37,118 nt of DNA from contig JAAPAO010000352.1 of assembly GCA_013115145.1 (NCBI GenBank), positions 1 through 37,118 on the forward strand, written 5' to 3'. The notes under the pieces are model-generated. The model was not told the DNA's origin. It saw only the letters and a list, made by a program, of their open reading frames with translations, and searched no databases. Source of the DNA: Perkinsus chesapeaki. Taxonomy: Eukaryota > Perkinsozoa > Perkinsida > Perkinsidae. The position numbers and the translations under genes were made by a program. Shown here one piece after another: positions 1 through 9,234 of this stretch; position 1 is the stretch's first letter, and the number at the start of each line of letters is the position of its first letter.

Positions 1-521
1 TACGGTTTTGGAGCTTGGATTTCCCCATCTTGCTTGGATTACCACACATAGCTTGGCTTACAGTGGTCAGCCCATAAGCGATCCGCTGCTAGCGGTTTAC
101 ACAACGGCGGAACAACTCCGCTTCAGCACGTTGTTTCACTTCCATTGGCGACTTGCAACCCCAGTTCGTCTCATTGTTATCTCTTAAGGGCTTGGCCGTT
201 TGCTTACTCGCGGCGGGTCGTTCGCATCGCGAACACAAAACCTCGAGAACTCAAGAAGAAAAAAATGAGTGACACGACAAACTGTTGAACTGAAGAAGCA
301 AGACACAAACATTGTGACACGACAAACTGTTGAACTGAAGAAGCAAGACACAAACATTCTTGAAATGTGTTCCCTGACAGCTTCTGTCATTGGGACACAC
401 CTTCACAAAGGGCGATAGCCCATGAATGAGGAAGATTACTTGATTGAACTACGATGTAGAACGAGTGCCAAGCGCAATCGATCATGATAATAAGTAGCAG
501 ACGCCCATGAGGAGTACATCT
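1..521. other. Region downstream of the protease gene, no gene seen
   Basis: No reading frame here looks like a real protein. The stretch lies beyond the 3' end of the minus-strand protease gene and is the window edge, so a truncated neighbour could enter it. Its only clear structure is the exact tandem duplication at 269-358. Confidence 0.5.
269..358. repeat. Exact tandem duplication, 2 x 45 bp
   Basis: Units 269-313 and 314-358 are identical and begin GTGACACGACAAACTG. Perfect identity suggests a recent duplication. It lies about 160 bp beyond the stop codon of the minus-strand protease gene, so it may fall in or near its 3' UTR. Confidence 0.9.
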
Positions 522-2142
522 TTACACGCATTCTTCACCGGGGTCCAACTCCTCAGCTAAAAGCGGGTAATATGCCTGCCTTAAAATGCCACACTCGCCT
601 AAGGTATCATCGAAATGCTACAAACTTATAAGGTTTACCATCACCGCCTTTTCCACGAATGATCCTGCCATAGCCTTTCATGCCCCAATCCTCACCCCAA
701 GAATTCTTGAATTCCCAATACCTACACCGCAAGTAACGCACGATAGACCATCTTCACTGTCCCAACCCACTTGATGCCTTTGTCATCCTCACCATAGCCA
801 GTTATGAGAACGCTATGGGAAGTCTTTGAGGAAGGGCACGCATCAGCTGAGGCGACGGGGTCGGTAAGATGACAATGTCAAATGAAATACTCACACTTAT
901 AAATACCACCGGTATAAGATTTGAAGTCGGCAGGATATGCATTGAGTATGGCGGATACAGGCTGTTGAGCAACTCCCTCGAGCATCTCTTCGAGATCGCC
1001 TTCTTTAATCGGCCACCAACCAACCAAGTCACCAGGCTGATCGTAGCAAATGTTCACCTCAACGCTATGCCGACTACTCACTCTGAGGCATTGCTTATGG
1101 ACATCTTGTGTGATTTTCGTTTGACAAGTACCAGCCACAGCCTTATATGGATAAGAAGACTCTTTCACAATTCCACGCTCTTCAATATAATGATAAGAGT
1201 TCACTTGAAACCCTCCTTTACAGCCTCTGACAAATACACAGCAATAAAACGTCTTCATAGTGTAAATCCTCTATGGGTGATAAGGTCACTCACTCATTCC
1301 CAAAGCTTGAGCTGCAGTCAACAATCTGTTGGACCGATAGATCTACTAACTTTTTTTTCTTGATCTGGAAGATGCCTTCGGTGGCCTCTGAATGGAACAC
1401 ATGTCATCGAACAGCTTGAGTTTGGCGCATGGGCACAGCCTACTCCGCGCAATAGGTTTGCTTACCAGTTGTCGCCATAGCATAGCAGCAACCACATCCA
1501 TTCTGTTTACGAACTGGAGTGACCGCTCCAGCAGCCCTCCAGTCAACTTTGGCCGGTGGCGCCAATTTTCTCAATCTATTTTTGTGAAGGATACCTGATA
1601 GATTGAACCTCATGTATGATCATCACAACATGATAGCTGGACTATCATAGTTCTCAGTGAGAACTTCTCACCCTCGGTAGAGTTAGGATTGATCATTTTA
1701 CCAGTTTTAGGGGAAATACCATCATTACAAACTAGCCTATCTGTGAACTCTTCATCAGTCAGAGCAGCGAACTCTGTTATTCCTAGCTTAAAAGTGTAAT
1801 CTGAATAGATAGAAGTCCTTATCGAATGGTATCCAGCGAATACTGACTGCCCGCTCACTTTTGGCATTGACTCTCCGAATGTGAGCTAAGGTCTTCCTGA
1901 ATATCTTCAGTCTGCGAGCATCCTCATCGGGGCCGAAATGAAGCTTATACCTGCGAGTCCGAGGCGGACCGAGGGTACAAGCGTAAGACGCCTTAGGCGA
2001 GCTCGCCTATAATCAGCGGCCTATCCAAAGCCTACTTGTATTTGTATTTCTCATATGCTTTATAAGCACTGAGCTTGCCAAACACTAGGGGAATTTCAAA
2101 GACGTAGCTAGTGAGCACGAGCAGCAAACTGGTCCATATCAT
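522..2142 (-). CDS. Cathepsin L-like papain-family cysteine protease, 10 exons
   Basis: Spliced by eye, this gives about 360 residues. The N-terminus [15 protein letters not shown] is a likely signal peptide. An I29 inhibitor propeptide follows ([20 protein letters not shown], then [18 protein letters not shown]). The mature domain starts near [17 protein letters not shown]. Papain residues are present: oxyanion Gln and nucleophile Cys in [17 protein letters not shown], catalytic His in [10 protein letters not shown] and Asn in [10 protein letters not shown]. The end is [16 protein letters not shown], stop at 522-524. The Cys context is unusual: CGSCW has become CGCCY. Nine introns of about 40-90 nt have GT/AG ends; the first two are 1951-2035 and 1801-1858. 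It is probably a secreted or lysosomal endopeptidase made as a zymogen. Family assignment is firm; activity is inference. Confidence 0.9.
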
Positions 2143-2984
2143 ACTTAAGGGTGAGAGGTCTACGGGTTCGACTATAGAATGCATGCTGGCAGGGGACAAA
2201 TTCTCTGTCACGTATTTTGGCTAATTGTCCCTAAATTAGGCCATGATGCCACCAGACGGCATTGCTATGTGATGGATGGGGCCGGTAGAGGTGGCCAAAG
2301 AGAAGAGGTTTTCTGCTTTGCTTTTGTCGAGCGTCTCCAGTGAAGTTGTCGAGAGCTCTCCTTGAAAAGGGTGACCGATGATCGGTCACCCTTTTCCGGT
2401 TGAGCTGGTGCTGTAACTATGTAAAGGAGTAGACAGTATGTATCTGTTGGAGTATTTATTGGCGTAAGCTAGATCATTCTATGTGCACTGGTTTGAGTTT
2501 GGCTATGCTATGATTTCAGTATAGTTTAGTCAGTGTAGGGAGCTGAGAATGGTTATCTTTGCACTGTCCTTTGTAGTTGCGCAGTTTGCTATTAGCTATG
2601 TGATCTACACAGTTGCACGCATACGTTAGGGTTTTCTGCGCCCTTAATAAGCCTTGGGTTATAAGTTCTTGCTGGCACTCAACAACTACACCGTACACAG
2701 CACTATACTGTAGTTCAGACTGAGCTGTTCAGTGAATGTTGCAGCTTCCAGCTAAAGCCGGCTAGCTGCCCTCTTCTACCCTTGCTTGTGTGCATCAATT
2801 GGGTTGCCCAATTTGGGTTGCCCCGCATGACTCGCACAGCTGGGCAACTCGGCAGTGCCGGATCGGCACCAGTGTTACCGTGTCACCAGTTTCACTTGGA
2901 GTGTTATTGAGACCACCAGCGTAAACGGCCTCGTCACTGAGTCACTGACAGTGACTCTGAACGCCACCGCGACGTAGCTCAGCT
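2143..2984. other. Spacer between protease gene and inverted remnant
   Basis: This is the upstream side of the protease gene and should hold its promoter. No TATA box or other promoter element stands out. The one clear structure is the 31-bp palindrome at 2365-2395. No convincing coding exon was found on either strand. Confidence 0.45.
2365..2395. repeat. 31-bp near-perfect palindrome
   Basis: Arms 2365-2379 (AAAAGGGTGACCGAT) and 2381-2395 are exact reverse complements around a single G at 2380. As single-stranded DNA or RNA it would form a 15-bp stem. It lies about 220 bp upstream of the protease start codon. Its role is unknown: a dimeric protein site, a recombination scar or an RNA hairpin are all possible. 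Confidence 0.85.
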
Positions 2985-3520
2985 ACGGTAGCTGTTTTAA
3001 GCGGAACATCAAAAACCCTGGATCTGCATGACTTGCCCTTGAACAGCAGAGATTGAACATCCGCTCAACTTCGAATATCGCATGACGGTGCGGCAGAGGA
3101 CACATTTGTCTCCCGTTCCTCCACCCTTTATTAACGTGATCATTAGTCACGATCAGCCTGATGACTTGGTTTGTTGGCGCCGCCAACCTGGCGGCCGATT
3201 GAAGAAGGCGACCCCGGATTGATGGTAGCGGGAGTCGCGCAAGAGCCTGTATCTGCCACAAGTCAACGCCTACCCTGCTGATTTCCTATACAGATGCTAT
3301 TCATAACTGTGACTGTTTTACTTGATATTACGATAATATTGTTATCGTCTTACGGTTGGACGCTTACGGTCTTACCATCGCTTCAACTAATGTGTGCCCT
3401 TCCTCAAATACGAAGGGTTTTCCCATAGTCTTCCCATAGCGTTCTCATAACTGGCTATGGTGAGGACGACGAAGGCATAAGTGAGTCGAAACTGTGAAGA
3501 TGGTCAGTCCATGTTTTTTG
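2985..3520 (+). pseudogene. Decayed inverted copy of the cathepsin L-like gene
   Basis: Pieces match the intact minus-strand gene but on the plus strand. Near 3150, GATCAGCCTGATGACTTGGT corresponds to the acceptor and exon encoding PGDLVGWW. At about 3230-3290 the frames give GVAQEPVSA and VNAYPADF, matching GVAQQPVSA and LNAYPADF. Near 3440-3480 is [15 protein letters not shown] followed by GTGAGT, which matches the exon with the active-site His and its donor. Frameshifts separate the pieces, and the Cys and Asn exons were not found. It is a partial, broken, inverted paralogue; the two copies could pair as RNA if both were transcribed. Confidence 0.75.
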
Positions 3521-4658
3521 CGCAGCCCTACTCTATGGTGTCTCATCAGCCCAGAGCTCACAGCTCTTCACTAAGACACAAGTTATTAATAATAGCTTTT
3601 TATACTGGGCCCGTCTAGGTTACACCTTTTATCTACGAGTTCGCTTAAACGATATGTTGTCTAGCTGTGTTATCATGTCCGTCGGACTCCGTCCATTGAG
3701 GGAGATAGTGTCTTCTGGTTTGAGGGAGTTTCTTGTACAAACAAGTTGTCTCTACGGTATTGAAGAGCGCCGAAGTTTTTAATGAGACTTGATCAATAGA
3801 CTGACTCTTGATGTATCTCAAGATTGGCTAATCAGTCAAGATCTGTTACTTCGGTGCACGCTAGACTTTCATGCTCCAAGGCATAGTGTTAGTATGCTGT
3901 CAGTCATTCGGAGGTCGTGGTGATAAGTACTAGTGACAATGCCTTTGGACTATAGATTGAATCTATTAGATTCCAAAGACTATAGATACGTTTAGACTAT
4001 AGGCTGTAGATAGACAAGTTCATCTTTGAGGGTATGAGAAGTATTCCGGGAGCGGCCTCGCGTGCTCGCCGTCAAGCGGCTTCCTGCCTCCGGTGCCTGC
4101 GAATATGACGTGCTTCCCTCGAAGAAGAGCTACTTTTGGCAAGAATCTCGCCGCGAAATGATTCCGTCGGCAACAGTAGTGCGCTAGAAACGCACTACTG
4201 TTGCCTTAGCATGCTGAATCATCGGTATAGCTTACAGAGTCGATCGCTGCTCCGGTCTCCCCCCGGAACTCCGAGACTTTTGGCCGCTCATCACCACTCG
4301 TTGAGATAGTGCGCATGTCACGCGACTCGTATGACCGCGTGCGCCGCGCGTCTACGTGCATCGTGCACTGGCTCTGTTTGATGTCTCATGTCCCAGCGAG
4401 GTATATTGCAATTTGAAACAGGCCAGTTTGCTATTCATTTGTATTAATCGGCTAGAGACGAATAGTACTGTAACAGGCAGAGCGAAACTCGAATGCATTC
4501 GACGCTGGCACCCTGGTTCAATCCCTGGTGGTGACGTTTTCGAATTGTTATCGGAAATCTCGCTCGCCACGATATGCGCATTCCCATTATCGGGAAAAGA
4601 TATCTTGCCCGTTGGTGATGCAACGTTCCTCTTCGAGTTATTTTTTCTGATAATTATA
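3521..4658. other. Intergenic region upstream of the RRM gene
   Basis: No convincing exon was found. The main structure is the hairpin at 4169-4205. The frame of the downstream RRM gene stays open from 4356, giving an alternative in-frame ATG and 101 extra codons. That extension is unlike any RRM protein and is rich in hydrophobic residues, so 4659 is preferred as the start. Confidence 0.45.
4169..4205. repeat. Perfect 15-bp stem hairpin with 7-nt loop
   Basis: GGCAACAGTAGTGCG (4169-4183) pairs exactly with 4191-4205 across the loop CTAGAAA. Beyond a short unpaired stretch an outer pair follows, ATGATTC with GAATCAT, which makes a longer interrupted stem. Its 15-bp arm length equals that of the palindrome at 2365-2395, but the sequences are unrelated. 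It lies about 450 bp upstream of the RRM gene. Confidence 0.85.
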
Positions 4659-6179
4659 ATGTCTACTAACTTTGTGAGAACTGATCCTGGTGGGCTTCTG
4701 GATATTCCAACTAGCTCTTTACCTCCTCCTGGTCTCAACATCTCCAAGGATGGCCGTAGTACTAGTCTCTCATCTGAGGGCTGTTCCTTGGTATCTGGTG
4801 CCAATCTGCAAAAGCAGATAGAGTGTTCAATGCCATCTGATTGCCCTCCTGATGAGCTTACATCTGTTATGTGGCGTAATATACCCAATCGATACACTTA
4901 CGAAATGCTTGTCCAAGTAATGAACCAACATGGTTTTGAGTACGGCAATGATCGACAGTATCATAGTGTATATTTGCCTTGGGATGACTATAACAAATGT
5001 AACCGTGGTTATGCATTTATCAACCTAACATCTAGAACAGTTGCTGATAGGTTTATGTCTGTATTTAATGGTTATCAATGGCCAAGGAACACAACCAGAT
5101 CAAGCAAGACAAGCTGTGTCACTTGGGCTACTACTCAAGTCAAACACTTCAGTTTCGATGATTCATCTGGTGATGGTCAGCCAGATGGTGAAATAACAGA
5201 CGGTCGTTTTAGAGCGTCCAGCTGCAGTACTATTACGGGTGGTAACAGCAATACTAATGGTGATGGTCATCGGTCTGCTGATATACAGCTTGATGAAAGT
5301 ATCAATATGCCTGCTAATTACGTAAATCCTCCGCCAGAGAACACGGTATTTGTTGGTGGTTTATCTCCTGCCATTAACACAGCTGATTTAAAGGCTCTTA
5401 TGTCTCGTCAATTTGGTCCTGTAATAGACTGCGAGGTGAAACGGTGCCGCAGTACAGGAAAAAGTCGCTGTTTTGGTTTCTGCAGTTTTGAGAGCTCATC
5501 GTCGGCTGTTGCCGCGGTTAATGCAAGTAACTCAGCTCTACAAGGGAATCCATCGGCAGGTGGACTGTTAAGGCATTTGGGCTCCAGTGCTCGAGTGAAG
5601 CATTACGAGCAGATACCGAGGAGATCATACCCTACAGTAGATGCTACTTCCTCTAATGGTGTTCAACAGCTTGGCATCGGCCATCACTACACCGCTGAAG
5701 CATATAATTATTACGCTCCCCGTGGTGGTAGAGTTGATTGCCTACCAGAGGTTATGCGCTCAGCATCGTCGAGTACAACCGCTCCAACAAGTGTTGGAAG
5801 TAGCCCGACTGTGTTCCCTTCAACCATCGATTCCGGTGTTGTTACCGAGAATGACGATAGAGGAATTGAGACGATTCTTGGAGCTGATGGTAGCAACCAT
5901 TTTGCTGATGAATTAAACCTTGATTGTCTCCGTAACATTTCTGGTGATAATATATTAATTGATAACAAACGTGAAGGTTTGGCTAGAGCAGCTTTTACCA
6001 GTGGCGGCTGCTACTATCTTTATGCTAAAGATATAATAAATAATCCGTCTATCGATGAATCCTATCGAACTCCTTGGGAAGCACCTACTGCAATGGGGAC
6101 GGCCGGTCCTCGTGTTTATGATGAAGATGAGGGTGAAGTAGAGCATGTCACTGCCGATCCTGATTGTGCACAGCAGTGA
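4659..6179 (+). CDS. Mei2-like RNA-binding protein with two RRMs
   Basis: About 506 residues from the ATG at 4659, uninterrupted. Residues about 68-150 form a Mei2-type C-terminal RRM (RRM_2): VMWRNIPNRYTYEMLVQVMN, then SVYLPWDDYNKCNRGYAFIN. Residues about 228-310 form a canonical RRM with RNP2 VFVGGL and RNP1 RCFGFCSF. The rest is Ser/Thr/Gly-rich and looks disordered, with an acidic C-terminus (YDEDEGEVEH). Mei2 proteins bind RNA and control meiosis or differentiation in fungi and plants; the role here is inference. It has no intron although its neighbours have about ten each. The stop TGA lies within CAGTGAGG, which is also a good splice donor, so a further 3' exon cannot be excluded. Confidence 0.85.
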   Translation: MSTNFVRTDPGGLLDIPTSSLPPPGLNISKDGRSTSLSSEGCSLVSGANLQKQIECSMPSDCPPDELTSVMWRNIPNRYTYEMLVQVMNQHGFEYGNDRQYHSVYLPWDDYNKCNRGYAFINLTSRTVADRFMSVFNGYQWPRNTTRSSKTSCVTWATTQVKHFSFDDSSGDGQPDGEITDGRFRASSCSTITGGNSNTNGDGHRSADIQLDESINMPANYVNPPPENTVFVGGLSPAINTADLKALMSRQFGPVIDCEVKRCRSTGKSRCFGFCSFESSSSAVAAVNASNSALQGNPSAGGLLRHLGSSARVKHYEQIPRRSYPTVDATSSNGVQQLGIGHHYTAEAYNYYAPRGGRVDCLPEVMRSASSSTTAPTSVGSSPTVFPSTIDSGVVTENDDRGIETILGADGSNHFADELNLDCLRNISGDNILIDNKREGLARAAFTSGGCYYLYAKDIINNPSIDESYRTPWEAPTAMGTAGPRVYDEDEGEVEHVTADPDCAQQ

Positions 6180-6634
6180 GGTGTTACTATTGCTACCAAG
6201 GGCAAGATGATTATATTGGCAGCATATCTCGTGGAGCATATTGTTTATCATCTATCGGATATTGGATGATACAATAATTATATGATAGTAGCAATTACCG
6301 TCTTTTCTGGTATAATCATTTCTACGATCAAGTAAGGTGCTCATTGTTAGTACCTGTTTAGTAGCGTTTTTTTGTGCCAATTCGCCTGTGGTGTGATGAG
6401 AGGCGCGTAGCTGAGTTTTTGATAGAATCCTTTTTACCATCTGTTATCATATATTACACTAGTATTCTTAATCGTCGTCATTATTATTATGGAACATTGT
6501 ATCAGTATACCGGGTCATTCCTACTTACCATCACCATCATCGAGTAATTATATCACGACTATCAATCCTCGCCATATGTTTTATTTTACATTAGTATGAC
6601 TTGGTGATGGTGTGGATATAGATTGTATTAGTAG

Positions 6635-6877
6635 TATTCGTGGTTTAAGTATGATGGATTATCTCGAGCGTTTACCAAAGACGGCGCTGAACTTATTATT
6701 AAAACTACTACAGTAGTTGTAACTGGCAGCGAGATGTTGGTATTAAGAGATGATTTACGAAGAGATGATCAAATTATTTCAATTCGATCCTGTGTTGAGT
6801 TGTTAGTAAATAGTACAATTAATTTATATAGAATATACAGTATGATTACTAGAAGGTATTATAGCAGAGATGGATGA
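6635..6877 (+). other. Open frame of about 80 codons, possible exon or remnant
   Basis: The frame runs from just after a TAG to TGA at 6875-6877 and includes GLSRAFTKDGAELIIKTTTV and SEMLVLRDDLRRDDQIISIR. It looks protein-like but has no ATG near its start and I do not recognise it. It could be a 3' exon of the RRM gene if the TGA at 6177-6179 is skipped by the overlapping GTGAGG donor, or a leftover of another gene. A second open stretch just after it reads DECGAYTLSEYPYVNTFI and runs into the antisense of the eRF3 3' end. The rest of 6180-6968 is AT-rich with no clear gene. Confidence 0.25.
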
Positions 6878-6968
6878 ATGCGGTGCATACACTTTATCAG
6901 AATACCCATACGTTAATACTTTTATAAACTCAATAAAGGGGCTATTGAAACTTGGTAAAGCTATGAGT

Positions 6969-8903
6969 TTAAGCAGTAGTCTCGGTGGCAGACTTGGGCA
7001 GCTCTACAATCTTACCAATAGCAATAGTTTTACCTAATAAAAGCGTAATTATAACAAAGATACCTATCCTACCTTCATCTCGGAGAGTGAAACGACCAAG
7101 TTGAGGAGTGTGCTTGAATGTATCCACGCACACCTTATTGGTGGTCTCGATGACACCTGAATTAAATGAGGGAAGAATGATAAGTGATGGCTGAGCTACA
7201 TAGGAGCATCTGGCCAGTCTTGGCGAATCGAGGACGCTTTTGTTTAGTCTTCTTTTGCTTATCAACACACTAAAAAGGTCATATTATTCATAGTAAAACA
7301 GCTTGTTGATTTTACCTCTAACAACTTTGTGATGGTACATTCCTCAATGGCGGTATGGACGTGAAGAACGGCAGTGTAACCGATTGTAATGATTGGTCTG
7401 TTGGATAAATTAGCCAAGCAATGATTTAGAGTACTTGCACTACTTGTGCTCTAGAAGATCAGTGATGACAAGCTGAGCTTGGAACTTCTGGACTACTGGG
7501 CAAGGATTCTCGATAGCAGAGAGGACGAAACCTACGAAGAGTATGATAGCTAGAGGTGTCAGAAAAATGCTACCCTTTTGAACCTGCTCCTCGTCGACAT
7601 TCTTCAACTTGAGCCTCACATCCTCACCTATTAAATGACAAATGCTTTAATGAGGCGTTTGGAGACATTACCGGGATTAGCGTATTTGTATTCATCATCT
7701 TCAATGTAGACGGACTGAATCTCGGTAATTGTTTTATTAGGCAGTATTATACACTGCTGACCTGATAATAGGGAATATTCTGACACCTCTAGCTGCCGTT
7801 TCCTACCAGGACATGCCTTTCCTTGCTCTATCTTTCCCATAGCAATAGTTCCCATATCTCTGTAACCATCAACAATTGGCACACGAAGAGGGTCCACAGC
7901 ATCTCTAATGAGATCATCATCATCACGCCAACACGCCAATCCCTTCCGCTCACCTTGGTGGAGGATTAGCGTTATCCAACACCTTGAAAAGTGTAGGTCC
8001 CTTATACCAATCCGAGCCAGGTGCCTTCGGTGATTCCTTGAGATTCTCTCCTGCGAGCGCCCAACTAATATTTTTCTGACACCTCTAGCTACCTACCCTT
8101 GAGTCCGGAGATAGGCAGGAATTGCACATCATCTTGGCTCTTGACGTTGAAACCGCAGCTCTTGAGGAAAGGAGTAAGCTTGTCAACAATCTGGTCATAA
8201 CGGTCCTTCGACCTGTATTAATACCATATTTCCCTCAACTTTCCTCCTAATATTACCAGTTCACTGTAGGATCGTCCATCTTGTTAACAGTAACAATAAG
8301 CTTATTAACACCCAATGTCTTCGCCAACATAGCATGCTCTCGTGTCTGGCCGCCTTTATCAAATCCAGTCTCAAATTCACCTAACTTCGCCGTCACTTCC
8401 CTCCCCACCACCCAGCCTACCCTTTCTTGCTGATATCATCAACACACCAATGTCGGCCTGTGCTGCACCAGATATCATATTAGGAACGTAGTTTTTATGA
8501 CCCGGGGCGTCCAATATAGTAAAGCGCCTGTGTGGCGTCTCGAAATGCGCCCGACCAACCTACCCAACCAATTGCTGCTAATCTCCCATTGGCACGTATC
8601 CCACCTCAACAGTGATGCCCTTCGCCCTCTCCTCCTCGTTGGTATCCATAATATAGGCAAGGAACCACGACTCACGATTCTTATCTTTGGCTTCTCGCTC
8701 GAACTTCTCAATAGTACGGTTGTCCACCAAACCTAAACCCGTCCATACAAGCCCTCCTGCTGTCGCCAAGCCTCACCGGAAAGATACATAATATTTCCGC
8801 AAGTGGTGGATTTGCCAGCATCGACATGACCGATGAACACGAGGTTGAGATGAGGCCTCGGATCAGGCTCCCTCAGATTACTCTGGTTATCAGACGACGA
8901 CAT
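6969..8903 (-). CDS. eRF3: Eukaryotic release factor 3 (eRF3/GSPT-type GTPase)
   Basis: Translation termination GTPase that works with eRF1. The start used is the ATG at 8901-8903, followed by a short N-terminus and [20 protein letters not shown] (P-loop GHVDAGKS). Then come switch [13 protein letters not shown]3 [12 protein letters not shown] and G4 [10 protein letters not shown]. Domains 2 and 3 follow ([20 protein letters not shown], later [20 protein letters not shown]) and the end is [19 protein letters not shown]. Gly-His and C-terminal features fit eRF3 better than EF-1A or HBS1. The long N-terminal extension usual for eRF3 is missing or lies in an unseen upstream exon. At least 13 introns of about 38-60 nt were placed; three carry family A and one family B. 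It is co-oriented with the hydrolase and eIF4G genes. Confidence 0.92.
7532..7573 (-). repeat. eRF3 intron with family A element (inverted copy)
   Basis: A 42-nt intron between exon pieces EEQVQKG and FVLSAIENP. In the sense strand it begins GTAGCATTTTTCTGACACC and ends CGTAG. It carries the family A core (7547-7568 on the plus strand, TAGCTAGAGGTGTCAGAAAA) in the orientation opposite to the two other eRF3 copies. Confidence 0.85.
7762..7806 (-). repeat. eRF3 intron with family A element
   Basis: A 45-nt intron between GKACPG and [10 protein letters not shown]. The sense strand contains CAGCTAGAGGTGTCAGAATA followed by TTC. The core is the same as in the introns at 8051-8096 and, inverted, 7532-7573, while the surrounding exons are unrelated to each other. 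Confidence 0.85.
8051..8096 (-). repeat. eRF3 intron with family A element
   Basis: A 46-nt intron between FLPISGLKG and [10 protein letters not shown]. The sense strand begins GTAGGTAGCTAGAGGTGTCA and continues GAAAAATATT. It shares at least 20 nt with the inverted copy at 7532-7573. Confidence 0.85.
8213..8256 (-). repeat. eRF3 intron with family B element (nearly whole intron)
   Basis: A 44-nt intron between KMDDPTVNW and SKDRYDQIV. The sense strand reads GTAATATTAGGAGG, then AAGTTGAGGGAAATATGGTA, then TTAATACAG. Its reverse complement aligns over about 35 nt with the eIF4G element at 12907-12974, so nearly the whole intron is element. Confidence 0.85.
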
Positions 8904-9234
8904 CAGAATAAAACACCGCTAGACGGAGGAGAAGGGAGGGGAGAGGCGTTAAGGCATCCCGGTTGCAGACAAGACAAAATCGATCAGAATGGCGAGCGCG
9001 ACTGTCGCAGATCAGAAGGCACAGGTTCGATCCGCGGCGAGAGTATTTCCCGACTTTAAACGCAATAGTTTTGATATTATTGTATTTTTCCTTTCTTTAT
9101 GAAATTGAGCGAACTACTTCGCCACAAAGGACATTGGCATTATCAACAGAGATTGTACAGGGCGGAAAGTACTAGTAAAGTAGAACGAAAATTGATTGGA
9201 TAAATTGTTGATTATTTATATAACTACAACAACA

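Noticed and set aside
184-390. Minus-strand frame with repeated MFVSCFFSSTVCRVT
   Set aside because: The repeat is a by-product of the 45-bp tandem duplication, whose length is a multiple of three; the frame has no other sign of being a gene.
4490-4535. tRNA-like B box GGTTCAATCCC upstream of the RRM gene
   Set aside because: The flanking bases do not form a T stem and there is no convincing A box or anticodon arm.
8985-9050. tRNA-like sequence (GGCGAGCG...AGGTTCGATCC) upstream of eRF3
   Set aside because: A and B box resemblance only; the T and acceptor stems do not pair and the anticodon loop would need eight bases. Possibly a tRNA relic but not supported as a gene.
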